39,287 bases of DNA from Acetatifactor sp. (GCA_024403365.1 JAKSRX010000007.1:1-39287); one strand, 5' to 3'; positions 24,380 to 33,342 are shown, numbered from the stretch's first letter. Notes: generated by a model from the sequence alone, not told the origin. Numbers and translations: made by a program.

Positions 24380-25075
24380 GTGAAGATCATGATTTGCGAT
24401 GATCAAAAGATGGCCGTGGACAAACTAAAGGATTTAGTAAGCACGGTGTGTAAGGAACTAAATATGCATTGCGAAATATCTACCTGTTTTTCAGGAGAAA
24501 AACTGCTAAAGATTGAGAAGGCATTTGACATTTATTTCTTAGATATTGATATGCCAGGTATTGACGGTATTGAGGTAGGTAGACAAATAAGTTCGAAATG
24601 GGAAGGCTGTAAGCTTATTATGGCTACCGGTATGATAGATCGATACAAAGATGCTTTTAAAATCAGAGCGCATAGATATGTGACAAAACCATTTCAGGTA
24701 GAGGAAATTCGGGAAGCATTGGAGAATATAGGTTCACGGAGGCTTGGAACGGAGTTAATAGAATTATCATATAAACGCGTGACATATAAATTTCCACAAA
24801 AGGATATTAGTTTTGTAAGAGCTATTAATGGTTACACGGAGTTTTGGGTAAGTGGAAAGTGGTTCAGAAAGAATATTTCCTTCAAACAGGCAATTGCATT
24901 ACTGGATGAGCAGTTATTTGTTGTTGTGAATAAATCAGAAATTGTAAATCTTAGGTTTGTTGAAGAACAGAAAGATAAAGTGGTTTATGTCGGAGAAAAG
25001 GTATTTAAGATATCGAGGCGAAACAAACTAAGATTTGATGCTAAATATTTGGAGTTTGATTTGAAATATAGGTGA
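24380..25075 (+). CDS. LytTR-family response regulator (AgrA/VirR type)
   Basis: The 231-residue DNA-binding regulator has a receiver domain in residues 1-120. It carries acidic Asp7-Asp8 ('CDDQ'), phospho-acceptor Asp55 in 'YFLDIDMPGIDG', a Thr/Ala-type switch ('MATGM') and the Lys of 'YVTKPF'. A LytTR DNA-binding domain occupies about 128-228 ('KDISFVRAINGYTEFWV', 'FVVVNKSEIVNL'). The start is GTG 24380, nine bases after GGAGGA; the in-frame TTG 24350 has no ribosome site. Its stop overlaps the kinase region, so the two are translationally linked. AgrA-like regulators usually control peptide-responsive promoters in direct repeats. Confidence 0.93.
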   Translation: MKIMICDDQKMAVDKLKDLVSTVCKELNMHCEISTCFSGEKLLKIEKAFDIYFLDIDMPGIDGIEVGRQISSKWEGCKLIMATGMIDRYKDAFKIRAHRYVTKPFQVEEIREALENIGSRRLGTELIELSYKRVTYKFPQKDISFVRAINGYTEFWVSGKWFRKNISFKQAIALLDEQLFVVVNKSEIVNLRFVEEQKDKVVYVGEKVFKISRRNKLRFDAKYLEFDLKYR

Positions 25076-25080
25076 TATGT

Positions 25081-26325
25081 ATGTCGATGACTTTGCTATC
25101 CTTTGGAGCTGAAATATGCATATATATGTGGCTGAACAGTCTTCTTTTTGACGATGCATGCAAGCGACCTCGTTTGTTTTTGCTCGGAGTAGGAATCATT
25201 GTGGTTACATCCATTTTAAACTTTGACGTAGGAACTGTAATACTGGAATTAATGGTCAGTTTACTGTTTGCTTTTGCACAAGGAGAGGGAATTAAAACTG
25301 GTGCCGCTAAGGGGGCAGTAGTTTGCTTTTTATCTTCCTGTTTACATGCTGGAGGGATGGTTTTCCTGGAACTGTTTGCAGATATCAGACAAAGAGGTGC
25401 GATGGTTGAAAATCTGGCGGAGCAGGTTATCATCCTAACAATGATACTTCCTTGTTTCGTTTTGACGAAGAGAATCAAGGGGAAACAGAAATATGCTGTT
25501 CTGCAGACACTGAGTAAAACAATACTGCCTTTTGGGGCTGTGGCGGGACTTGTTATTTTGTTTGCAATTGCAGGGCTGAGAGCGGCTGCACGTACGTTGG
25601 CATACAATCATAGGTTCTATTTACTTTCGCTGATTGTGGCAGCACTTTCCTACCTGGCACTGGTGTTTCTTAGTCTCTTAGTAATGCATATTCGTAATAC
25701 CGATTTGGAATTGAGTAGGAATTTACAGGCAGAGGAGCAACGAAATATTCTTCAAAGAGAATATTATGAATTGTTGCTGAAAAAAGAAGAAGATACCAAA
25801 AGATTTCGACATGAAATGAATAATTATCTGGTGTGTATGAGTGTAGCTGCTGAGGAGGAGAATCTAGAGTTACTGAGAGGATACATATCAGATATCGGCG
25901 GACATTTGAACCCGATGCAGAGAAGTATTTGCCAAACAGGAAACTGGACGATTGATGCACTTACAAATCACTATGTTGCACAGCTGGGAAGCGGGCATCG
26001 GGTCTGTGTCAGAGGGGCTTTTGGCGGGAATTTCAAAGAGCCTGCGTTGAGTATCGTTTATGGCAACTTGCTTAGGAATGCGGTGGAAGAACTGGTTTGG
26101 TGTGATCAGAATGCTTCGTTAGATATCCTGTTTGAAGATGGGCGCGATTATGCAAGAATTACGATTGCCAATAGTACCAGACATAAAATAACCCCCAAAA
26201 AGGGAGAACATTATGGATTTGGGATGAGGAATATAAGAGATGCTGTCCATGAATTAAATGGTTCTGTTGAGTACAGACAGGAAGATCATTCATTTACGGC
26301 CATCATAGTTTTACCGAAAAACTAA
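25081..26325 (+). CDS. AgrC-like GHKL sensor histidine kinase
   Basis: This 414-residue membrane kinase has about six hydrophobic segments in the first 205 residues, then a cytosolic helix with the phospho-His244 in 'RFRHEMNNYL' and a GHKL ATPase domain (HATPase_c_5) with the N box 'YGNLLRNAVEEL' and the G box 'YGFGMRNIRDAVHELNG'. That architecture is the AgrC/BlpH/ComD class, which senses secreted peptides. The GTG at 25072 overlaps the regulator stop; I prefer ATG 25081 with AGGTGAT just upstream. No AgrB protease is encoded nearby. Confidence 0.92.
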   Translation: MSMTLLSFGAEICIYMWLNSLLFDDACKRPRLFLLGVGIIVVTSILNFDVGTVILELMVSLLFAFAQGEGIKTGAAKGAVVCFLSSCLHAGGMVFLELFADIRQRGAMVENLAEQVIILTMILPCFVLTKRIKGKQKYAVLQTLSKTILPFGAVAGLVILFAIAGLRAAARTLAYNHRFYLLSLIVAALSYLALVFLSLLVMHIRNTDLELSRNLQAEEQRNILQREYYELLLKKEEDTKRFRHEMNNYLVCMSVAAEEENLELLRGYISDIGGHLNPMQRSICQTGNWTIDALTNHYVAQLGSGHRVCVRGAFGGNFKEPALSIVYGNLLRNAVEELVWCDQNASLDILFEDGRDYARITIANSTRHKITPKKGEHYGFGMRNIRDAVHELNGSVEYRQEDHSFTAIIVLPKN

Positions 26326-26331
26326 TACATC

Positions 26332-26361
26332 AAAAAACAGCGCAGGATCAACCTGCGCTGT
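26332..26361 (-). terminator. Rho-independent terminator of pgi
   Basis: ACAGCGCAGG (26337-26346 on plus) pairs perfectly with 26352-26361. On the minus strand it is followed by six T. It may also slow plus-strand transcripts from the kinase gene. Confidence 0.88.
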
Positions 26362-26382
26362 AGTCGTTTATGGATATGAAGA

Positions 26383-27963
26383 TTAGATGTTCAGCAGCTT
26401 GCTGTATGCAGCCAGAGCACCGTCGGTATCGCCGGAGAGAACCTTCTTAGCGAGGGTCTTACCAAGCTGAACGCCTTCCTGGTCGAAGCTGTTGATGTTC
26501 CATGCGAAGCCCTGGAACATCACCTTGTTCTCGAAGTGAGCAAGCAGTGCACCCAGTACTTCGGGAGTGAGCTTGTCAGCTACGATGATGCTGGAAGGTC
26601 TGTTACCTGCGAAAGCCTTGTTCTTGTTGTCGTCATTCTTACCGCAAGCGAAAGCCATGATCTGTGCAGCAACGTTAGCGCAAAGTTTCTGCTGGCTGGT
26701 GCTGTTCTCGATCACTACATCAGTCTCGATCTGGCTGTTCTTGAAGCCGATGAACTGAAGGGGAACGATATCGGTTCCCTGGTGAAGCAGCTGGTAGAAG
26801 GAGTGCTGACCGTTGGTACCGGGCTCACCGAAGATCACGGGACCGGTCACATAGCTGATGGGCTCGCCGAAACGGTTTACGCTCTTACCGTTGGACTCCA
26901 TGTCAAGCTGCTGTAAGTGAGCGGGGAAACGGCTCAGAGCCTGAGAGTAAGGAAGAACTGCGGTTGCGGGATATCCCAGAACGTTTCTCTCGTAAACACC
27001 GATCATTGCATCCAGCAGTGCGGGGTTTGCAAGGAGATCCTTGTTGGTTGCGTTCTTGTCTTCTGCAGCAGCACCGTTTAAGAAGCGTGCGAAGATCTCG
27101 GGACCGAAAGCAAGGGAGAGTACTGCGCCGCCTACTGCAGAGGTGGAGGAGTAACGTCCGCCGATATAGTCATCCATGAAGAAAGCTGCCAGGTAATCTG
27201 CACTCTTTGCAAGAGGAGAGGTCTCACTGGTAACTGCGATCATATGCTTGGAAGCATCCAGACCTGCGTTCTTCAGAGCATCCTTTACGAAGGATTCGTT
27301 GGTCAGAGTCTCAAGGGTGGTACCGGACTTGGAAACCAGTACGAAAATGGAGTGAGCTACGTCAACACCGTTCAGTACGCTTGCAGCGTCATCAGGGTCT
27401 ACGTTGGAGATGAACTTTGCTTCCATCTTGAAGCAGCCGTTCTTCTTTGCCCAGTTCTCCAGAGCAAGGTACATAGCGCGGGGACCTAAGTCGGAACCGC
27501 CGATACCGATCTGAACTACGGTGGTGAACTTCTCGCCTGCAGCATTTACGATCTTGCCTGCGTGAACTGCGTTAGCGAATTCAGCGATGCGGTTCTGCTG
27601 TGCTACGTAGAAGTCTCTCTTGTTGACACCGTCAGCGGTAACAACATCACCTAACTGACCGCGGGTAAGCTGGTGGAGAACCAGTCTCTTCTCACCGGTG
27701 TTAACTACTTCGCCGTTGTAGAGTGCTGCGAACTTGTCAACCAGCTGAGCTTCCTCTGCCCAAGCAGCGAGCTTGGCAAGGATCTCGTCATCTACCTTCT
27801 TGGCAGCGTAGTTGTAAGTGATACCGTTGGACATTGCAACACTGTACTTTGCAACACGATCTGCGCCCTGGGCACCTGCCATAGCGGTGGTCAGGTCAAC
27901 AGGCTTCAGAGCTTTTACTGCTTCAAAAGCCTTGATTTCATCTAAATTTTTCCATGTGATCAT
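26383..27963 (-). CDS. pgi: Glucose-6-phosphate isomerase, long form
   Basis: The 526-residue enzyme interconverts glucose 6-phosphate and fructose 6-phosphate. 'VVQIGIGGSDLGPRAM', 'VSKSGTTLETLTNES', 'MESNGKSVNRFGE', 'GEPGTNGQHSFYQLLHQG' and 'QEGVQLGK' contain the conserved sugar-phosphate and catalytic Glu, His and Lys residues. The length and motifs match the long E. coli/eukaryotic type and not the 450-residue form common in Firmicutes. The ATG at 27963 has GAGAGG about ten bases upstream; the TTG 16 codons earlier adds a non-conserved leader. It has its own promoter (28041-28069) and terminator. Confidence 0.96.
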   Translation of the reverse strand: MITWKNLDEIKAFEAVKALKPVDLTTAMAGAQGADRVAKYSVAMSNGITYNYAAKKVDDEILAKLAAWAEEAQLVDKFAALYNGEVVNTGEKRLVLHQLTRGQLGDVVTADGVNKRDFYVAQQNRIAEFANAVHAGKIVNAAGEKFTTVVQIGIGGSDLGPRAMYLALENWAKKNGCFKMEAKFISNVDPDDAASVLNGVDVAHSIFVLVSKSGTTLETLTNESFVKDALKNAGLDASKHMIAVTSETSPLAKSADYLAAFFMDDYIGGRYSSTSAVGGAVLSLAFGPEIFARFLNGAAAEDKNATNKDLLANPALLDAMIGVYERNVLGYPATAVLPYSQALSRFPAHLQQLDMESNGKSVNRFGEPISYVTGPVIFGEPGTNGQHSFYQLLHQGTDIVPLQFIGFKNSQIETDVVIENSTSQQKLCANVAAQIMAFACGKNDDNKNKAFAGNRPSSIIVADKLTPEVLGALLAHFENKVMFQGFAWNINSFDQEGVQLGKTLAKKVLSGDTDGALAAYSKLLNI

Positions 27964-28040
27964 TGGGTTTTTACCTCTCTTATTATTAGGGTGAGCAATG
28001 TGCGCGAGCACACGCTTTTTAAGGGTTTTTACCTGCCCCT

Positions 28041-28069
28041 AGTCTAGCATTATCGCCTTTACTTTTCAA
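28041..28069 (-). promoter_or_regulatory. Promoter of pgi
   Basis: The minus strand reads TTGAAA (28064-28069), then 17 bases, then TAGACT (28041-28046), with a TGC extended -10. Confidence 0.7.
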
Positions 28070-28072
28070 GAT

Positions 28073-28690
28073 TTAATCAAAAACATTACTCCACATCTTG
28101 TGCGCAACATGGGGATCGATGCCCTTGCGAGCGAAGATCTCGCTGGCAGTCACGAACTCGTATCCCTCTGCACGCAGACCGTCGATGATGGCGGGGAGAG
28201 CAGCCAGAGTCTTCTCATTATCCTTCAAGTCATGCATCAGTACCAGAGTACCGTCCTTCACGCCCTTTAACACACGCTCTATGCGATCCTCGGTGGAAGT
28301 GGAGGGATCCCAGTCTCTGCTGTCTTCGCCGCAGATGAAGGGAAGGTCGATGCTTTCATACATGGTGTCGCTTAGGGAAATGAAAGGGGGACGGAAGAAA
28401 TGGGGAGTCACGCCTGCGAATTCCTCGATGCGTCTGGTGGTCTCTGCGATCTCTGCGCGAATGGTCTCTGCATCCATCTTGCTCATATCACTGTGGGTGA
28501 GGGAATGATTTGCAATTTCACAGCCCAAAGCGATCTGACGCTTCATGATGGGAGCTTTTTCGGGTGTGATCAGGTTGCCGATCAGGAAAAAGGTTCCCAC
28601 GATGCCCTTTTCTTCCAGGACATCCAGGAAACGCTCGGTAATATTGGAAGGGCCGTCATCAAATGTTAATGCCACTAATTTTGTACTCAT
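28073..28690 (-). CDS. Polysaccharide deacetylase (CE4/NodB) without a signal peptide
   Basis: The 205-residue protein carries all five CE4 motifs: TFDDGPS near residue 9, HSLTH near 62 (zinc His residues), RPPF near 99, DWDPS near 126 and LMHD near 152. Such enzymes remove acetyl groups from peptidoglycan or chitin-like sugars. Unusually, the protein starts directly with 'MSTKLVALTFDDG' and has neither signal peptide nor anchor, so it is either cytosolic or exported another way. ATG 28690 follows AAAGGAGGTT and its own promoter. The pgi promoter begins only four bases after its stop. Confidence 0.94.
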   Translation of the reverse strand: MSTKLVALTFDDGPSNITERFLDVLEEKGIVGTFFLIGNLITPEKAPIMKRQIALGCEIANHSLTHSDMSKMDAETIRAEIAETTRRIEEFAGVTPHFFRPPFISLSDTMYESIDLPFICGEDSRDWDPSTSTEDRIERVLKGVKDGTLVLMHDLKDNEKTLAALPAIIDGLRAEGYEFVTASEIFARKGIDPHVAHKMWSNVFD

Positions 28691-28713
28691 AGGTTGTAAC
28701 CTCCTTTCCCCTA

Positions 28714-28742
28714 ACTATAACAAAAGTGCTGTCAAACTGCAA
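28714..28742 (-). promoter_or_regulatory. Promoter of the deacetylase gene
   Basis: The minus strand reads TTGCAG (28737-28742), 17 bases, then TATAGT (28714-28719). Confidence 0.65.
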
Positions 28743-28783
28743 TGAAAGAAGCGCCGAAAACAGTCAATTTCGGCGGATTTCTG

Positions 28784-28812
28784 TTGCTTATAAGGGTGTT
28801 ATTTGTTACAAT
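28784..28812 (+). promoter_or_regulatory. Promoter of rpe
   Basis: TTGCTT (28784-28789) and TACAAT (28807-28812) are 17 bases apart. It is divergent from the deacetylase promoter. Confidence 0.65.
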
Positions 28813-28868
28813 GAAAAAGATAACGACAGGCTGTTGGAGAACAGTCTGAGAAAAGGTTGGGTCAGCAT

Positions 28869-29528
28869 ATGAATATCTTAGCGCCTTCTATTCTGGCGGC
28901 AGATTTTTGTGTATTAGGGGAACAGATCAAAGAAATAGAGGCTGCAGGTGCGCAGTATCTTCATATAGATGTTATGGATGGCAATTTTGTGCCGGCGATC
29001 TCTTTCGGTATGCCGGTGCTGCAGTCCATTCGCAAGGCTTCCAAAATGTTTTATGATGTACATTTGATGATCGAGCAGCCCGAGAGATATGTGCAGGAGT
29101 TTGCAGATCTGGGTGCGGACATGGTCAACTTCCATCTGGAGGCTACCAAGCAGGTAGAGGAAACGATCCGTCGTATTCGCGTCTGCGGCAAGAAGGTGGG
29201 AATCACCATCAAGCCTCATACCCAGGTGAAAGCACTGGAGCCCTATCTGGAGATGGTAGACATGGTTCTCGTGATGACGGTAGAGCCCGGATTCGGCGGC
29301 CAGAAGCTGATGCCCAATTGCCTGGATAAGGTTGCGGAACTGCGCAAACTCATCGATGAAAAGGGCTTGAACATCGACATCGAGGTGGATGGCGGTATTA
29401 CCACAGAAAATGTGCAAACCGCTTTGAAGGCCGGAGCCAATGTCATTGTGGCAGGATCCGGTGTATTCAAGGGAAATCTGACAGAGAATGTGAAGACTTT
29501 CCTGGAGAAATTAGAATGTGAAGACTAG
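28869..29528 (+). CDS. rpe: Ribulose-phosphate 3-epimerase
   Basis: The 219-residue TIM barrel interconverts D-ribulose 5-phosphate and D-xylulose 5-phosphate. It opens 'MNILAPSILAADF'; 'HIDVMDGNFVPAISFG' supplies metal-binding His and catalytic Asp, 'DVHLMIEQPERYV' the second His, 'VEPGFGGQK' the phosphate loop and 'IEVDGGI' the second catalytic Asp. The start is ATG 28869 by family alignment; TTG 28857 immediately after AAAAGG would add four residues. The product, with the transketolase subunits, completes the non-oxidative pentose phosphate branch in this region. A new promoter begins four bases after its stop. Confidence 0.96.
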   Translation: MNILAPSILAADFCVLGEQIKEIEAAGAQYLHIDVMDGNFVPAISFGMPVLQSIRKASKMFYDVHLMIEQPERYVQEFADLGADMVNFHLEATKQVEETIRRIRVCGKKVGITIKPHTQVKALEPYLEMVDMVLVMTVEPGFGGQKLMPNCLDKVAELRKLIDEKGLNIDIEVDGGITTENVQTALKAGANVIVAGSGVFKGNLTENVKTFLEKLECED

Positions 29529-29531
29529 GCA

Positions 29532-29560
29532 TTGACTCTTTAGAGGATGTGTGATAGTCT
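29532..29560 (+). promoter_or_regulatory. Promoter of the T-box operon
   Basis: TTGACT (29532-29537), 17 bases, then TAGTCT (29555-29560) with TG at 29552-29553. Predicted start is near 29567. Confidence 0.65.
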
Positions 29561-29580
29561 TTAGTGCATACAAAGAAGAA

Positions 29581-29861
29581 AAGCAATGACGGAGAGAGTA
29601 CATTTCCCTCCTGCTCTACAGAGAACGTTCTGTATTCGATGCATATATCGGATACGCTGAGAGGAATGAGGCAGACGAAATGGAAGATGGCTCCCGAGCA
29701 GCGCACCGAACCGCAAGGTAAGGCTGCGACAGGTTCCGCCTGTTATAGCGGATAGGGTTATTGACCCGATGAGGTCCGACTTCGCGAGGAGCGGGCGAAG
29801 AGAAGTGGTAACGCGTAATATACGCCTTCTCATGTGAGAGCATGAGAAGGCGTTTTCTTTT
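29581..29861 (+). promoter_or_regulatory. T-box riboswitch, probable Met specificity
   Basis: The leader matches a T-box. AGTA (29597-29600) lies on the 5' side of the specifier loop, above GGAG/CTCC (29591-29594 with 29691-29694) and below CATTTC/GAAATG (29601-29606 with 29677-29682). The 3' side reads GAAGATGG, with ATG at 29687-29689. The antiterminator is GAGAAG (29800-29805) pairing with CTTCTC (29826-29831), with the 7-base bulge TGGTAAC (29806-29812) that binds an uncharged tRNA end. The fourth base, T, calls for a discriminator A, which fits tRNA-Met and excludes tRNA-Asp. The competing terminator has a 13-bp stem (29822-29834 with 29841-29853) and a T tract to 29861. Downstream are an SGNH hydrolase and metG. 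Confidence 0.88.
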
Positions 29862-29886
29862 GCAATGAGTACGAAGGAGAAACAGG

Positions 29887-31332
29887 ATGAAGAGGAAAAA
29901 GATCGTATCGATCATCGGTATACTTTGCTTACTGTGTATGTTCCTGCTTGTACTGTTTGCTGCTTCGTTTTACGGGAAGAATTACCGTGTCTCGCCTTCG
30001 GAGGAAGAGAAGCAGGCACTGGATTCTCTGACGAAAGAGAAGTATGACGGTCTGTTTCTGACGATGTTCGGCAATGAAAAGTTTGATCTGTCGGATTTCA
30101 CCATCTACAGAGCCCAGAATATGTGCATGCCGGAGAAAGATATTCCAAATCTTAGAGAGCTTGGTTATTTCCTGGGAAAAGCTTTTGACACCGATCCGGA
30201 GCTGGATCAGGTATATCTGACCATAGATCCCTATGAGATCGACAGCGACTTTTATTACATTGCGGCGCTGTATCAAAGGGAATATCTCCGTAATCTGATC
30301 TCCTACATGGAACAGTATCCGAACACAAGATTTGAGATCCTGCTTCCCTGTTACAGCATGGAGAGATTGAAGGCCATGTCCGCAGGGGCGCTGGAGGACT
30401 ATTTCAATTCCATACAGGATATGCTGAATGTCCTGGTGACCTGCTCCAATGTGAAGGTCCATTATATGGAAGATGAGGTCTACTTTACCTCCAACCCCGG
30501 CGTGTATGAAGAAGACGGCACCACCGGATCCGTATACCAGAGAGTACAGCTTCTGTTTGCTTTTCGTGATGACAACTATCTGCTGACGGCGGGAAATGCG
30601 AAGGATCGATTTGCTAAGATCAGAGAGCAGATCGAGGAGCGCAGGCAGGTGGAACGTAAGGATATGTCAGGCAAGACCATCGTGTTCTTCGGCGACAGTA
30701 TCATGGCCAACGACAGGAATTCCTTCACGGTACCCGGCATCATGGCCAGCCTTTCCAATGCAGGCTGCATCAATATGGCCTTGGGCGGTTCCACAGCCGG
30801 TGACGCCAAGGAAAACTGCAATTTCCACTGGGTATTGGATGCCTATCTGACAAAAGACCTTGATCATTTCGCGCAGGAACAGCGCCTTCAAAGGAATCTG
30901 AACGATCACCTGTCATCCGGTGCGGATCCGGACTGTTTTGTGATCGGTTTCGGACTGAATGACTACTTTAACGGGTTCCCGGTAGATGGGGAGGGTACCG
31001 CTTCCTATATCGGCTCTCTCAAAGATGCGATCTCGGAACTGAGGACTGCGTACCCTCAGGCGCAGATCCTGATCCTTTCCCCCACCTTGTGCGCATGCAA
31101 CAAGTTTGGCGAGGAAGTGTTGGGCGGCAATGTGCTGTATGATTTTGTGGAAGCAGCCCAGACGGTAGCACAGGAAGAGAACGTGGAGTATCTGGACAAT
31201 TATCACTTTGTAGCTATGACAGAAGATAATTATTATGATTATATTCCTGATCAGACGCACCCCGGAGACATGTACAAATTCATGTTGGCGGAGCGCATTC
31301 TGGATAAACTGGAGACGATCATTTTAAAATAA
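29887..31332 (+). CDS. Membrane-anchored SGNH/GDSL hydrolase
   Basis: The 481-residue protein has an N-terminal membrane anchor (about 5-28) and a C-terminal SGNH hydrolase domain from about 260. Block I is 'IVFFGDSIM' with Ser271, block III is 'GFGLNDYFNG' with the Asn, and block V is 'DQTHPG' with Asp455 and His458, which completes the triad. The first 230 residues form a separate, unrecognised domain. Related domains deacylate cell-surface glycans, but no substrate is evident. AAGGAG precedes ATG 29887. The gene lies between the T-box terminator and metG, with 21 bases to the metG start, so both should respond to methionyl-tRNA charging. Confidence 0.9.
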   Translation: MKRKKIVSIIGILCLLCMFLLVLFAASFYGKNYRVSPSEEEKQALDSLTKEKYDGLFLTMFGNEKFDLSDFTIYRAQNMCMPEKDIPNLRELGYFLGKAFDTDPELDQVYLTIDPYEIDSDFYYIAALYQREYLRNLISYMEQYPNTRFEILLPCYSMERLKAMSAGALEDYFNSIQDMLNVLVTCSNVKVHYMEDEVYFTSNPGVYEEDGTTGSVYQRVQLLFAFRDDNYLLTAGNAKDRFAKIREQIEERRQVERKDMSGKTIVFFGDSIMANDRNSFTVPGIMASLSNAGCINMALGGSTAGDAKENCNFHWVLDAYLTKDLDHFAQEQRLQRNLNDHLSSGADPDCFVIGFGLNDYFNGFPVDGEGTASYIGSLKDAISELRTAYPQAQILILSPTLCACNKFGEEVLGGNVLYDFVEAAQTVAQEENVEYLDNYHFVAMTEDNYYDYIPDQTHPGDMYKFMLAERILDKLETIILK

Positions 31333-31353
31333 TAGATGTAAAGGAGAATGAAG

Positions 31354-33342
31354 ATGGAAAACAAAGAAAAGTATTATTTGACCACAGCCATCGCTTACAC
31401 TTCCGGTAAGCCTCATATCGGCAACTCTTATGAGATCGTAATGGCTGATGCGATCTGCAGACTGAAGAGACTGCAGGGTTATGATGTATTCTTCCAGACC
31501 GGTACCGATGAGCACGGTCAGAAGATCGAGGAGAAAGCAAAGGCAGCAGGCATCACACCCAAGGAGTTCGTAGACAATGTGGCAGGTATCATCCGCGGTA
31601 TCTGTGATTCCCTGAATATTTCCTATGATAAGTTCATCCGTACTACCGATGACTATCATGAGAAGCAGGTGCAGAAGATCTTCAAGCGCCTCTATGAGCA
31701 GGGCGATATCTACAAGGGAGCTTACGAAGGAATGTACTGTACTCCCTGCGAATCCTTCTGGACTGAGTCTCAGCTGAAGGATGGCAAGTGCCCTGACTGC
31801 GGACGTGACGTAAAGCCTGCCAAGGAAGAAGCTTACTTCTTCAAAATGAGCAAGTACGCAGACAGACTGATCAAGCATATCAACGATCATCCCGAGTTCA
31901 TTCAGCCCGTATCCCGTAAGAACGAGATGATGAACAACTTCCTGCTTCCCGGACTGCAGGATCTGTGCGTATCCAGAACCAGCTTCAAGTGGGGCATCCC
32001 CGTTGATTTCGACGACAAGCATGTTGTATATGTATGGCTGGATGCACTGACCAACTATATCACCGGTATCGGCTACGATGCAGAGGGCGATTACACCGAG
32101 CTGTACAAGAAGCTCTGGCCCGCTGACCTGCATCTGATCGGTAAGGATATCATTCGTTTCCATACCATTTATTGGCCTATTTTCCTGATGGCTTTGAATG
32201 AGCCCCTGCCCAAGCAGGTATTCGGCCATCCCTGGCTGTTACAGGGCGGCGAGAAGATGAGCAAGTCCAGAGGCAATGTAATTTATGCCGACGACCTGGT
32301 CAACCTTTACGGCGTGGATGCGGTTCGTTACTATGTGCTTCACGAGATGCCTTATGAGAACGACGGTACCATCACCTGGGAGCTGATCACCGAGAGATTC
32401 AACTCCGATCTGGCTAACGTTCTGGGCAACCTGGTTAACAGAACCATCTCCATGACCAACAAGTACTTCGGCGGACTGGCTGTGAAGACCGGCGTGGAAG
32501 GTGACGTAGATGCGGATCTGAAGGCAGTGGTTACCGCAGCAAGAGACAAGGCTGCAGCTAAGATGGATGCAATGAAGATCGCAGATGCCATCGACGAAGT
32601 ATTCACTATCTTCAAGAGATGTAACAAATATATCGACGAGACCGAGCCCTGGGTACTTGCTAAGTCCGAGGACAAGAAGGACCGTCTGAGCGAAGTAATG
32701 TACAATCTGCTGGAGTCCATCGCTATCGGTGCAAACCTGCTGGCTCCTTATATGCCTGAGACCGCTGATGCGATCCTGGCTCAGATCGGTGACGGCGTTC
32801 GCGATTATGCGACTCTGAACACCTTTGGCGCAAGAGCAAATGATGTGAAGGTGACCGATGCACCCAAGATCCTCTTCGCACGTCAGGACCTGGCAGTGAT
32901 TCTGGAGAAGGTGGCAGAGATCCAGGCTGCACAGAAGGCAGAGTACGAGCGTGAGAACGGCATCACTCCCGAACCTGAGAAGGAGGAAGAACCCGTGATT
33001 GACATCGAGGCTAAGCCCGAGATCTCTTACGATGATTTCGCGAAGCTTCAGTTCCAGGTAGGTGAGATCATTGCCTGTGAGGCAGTTCCCAAGTCCAAGA
33101 AGTTGCTCTGCAGCCAGGTAAAGATCGGCAGTCAGGTAAAGCAGATCGTGTCCGGTATCAAGGCGCACTACTCTCCCGAGGAGATGGTAGGCAAGAAGGT
33201 CATGGTTCTTGTAAATCTGGCACCCAGAGCCATTGCAGGCGTGACCAGTGAGGGCATGCTGCTGTGCGCAGAAGATGCAGAGGGTAATCTGGCGCTGATG
33301 ACTCCCGAGAAGAAGATGCCTGCAGGCGCAGAGATCTGCTAA
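31354..33342 (+). CDS. metG: Methionyl-tRNA synthetase
   Basis: The 662-residue class I synthetase charges tRNA-Met. It has HIGN (21-24, the HIGH motif), a zinc knuckle of Cys129, Cys132, Cys146 and Cys149, KMSKS (301-305), an anticodon-binding helical domain, an acidic linker near 535 and a C-terminal Trbp111/EMAP-like tRNA-binding domain (about 555-662). Full length and order match bacterial MetG. AAGGAG lies seven bases before ATG 31354; ATG 31348 is too close to it. It is the second gene behind the T-box leader at 29581. Confidence 0.97.
   Translation: MENKEKYYLTTAIAYTSGKPHIGNSYEIVMADAICRLKRLQGYDVFFQTGTDEHGQKIEEKAKAAGITPKEFVDNVAGIIRGICDSLNISYDKFIRTTDDYHEKQVQKIFKRLYEQGDIYKGAYEGMYCTPCESFWTESQLKDGKCPDCGRDVKPAKEEAYFFKMSKYADRLIKHINDHPEFIQPVSRKNEMMNNFLLPGLQDLCVSRTSFKWGIPVDFDDKHVVYVWLDALTNYITGIGYDAEGDYTELYKKLWPADLHLIGKDIIRFHTIYWPIFLMALNEPLPKQVFGHPWLLQGGEKMSKSRGNVIYADDLVNLYGVDAVRYYVLHEMPYENDGTITWELITERFNSDLANVLGNLVNRTISMTNKYFGGLAVKTGVEGDVDADLKAVVTAARDKAAAKMDAMKIADAIDEVFTIFKRCNKYIDETEPWVLAKSEDKKDRLSEVMYNLLESIAIGANLLAPYMPETADAILAQIGDGVRDYATLNTFGARANDVKVTDAPKILFARQDLAVILEKVAEIQAAQKAEYERENGITPEPEKEEEPVIDIEAKPEISYDDFAKLQFQVGEIIACEAVPKSKKLLCSQVKIGSQVKQIVSGIKAHYSPEEMVGKKVMVLVNLAPRAIAGVTSEGMLLCAEDAEGNLALMTPEKKMPAGAEIC

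Noticed and set aside
29666..29668. An alternative ATG specifier in the T-box stem I (GGAATGAGG)
   Set aside because: The AGTA motif at 29597-29600 and its flanking helices place the specifier loop at 29683-29690, so the ATG at 29687 fits better. Both would give Met.
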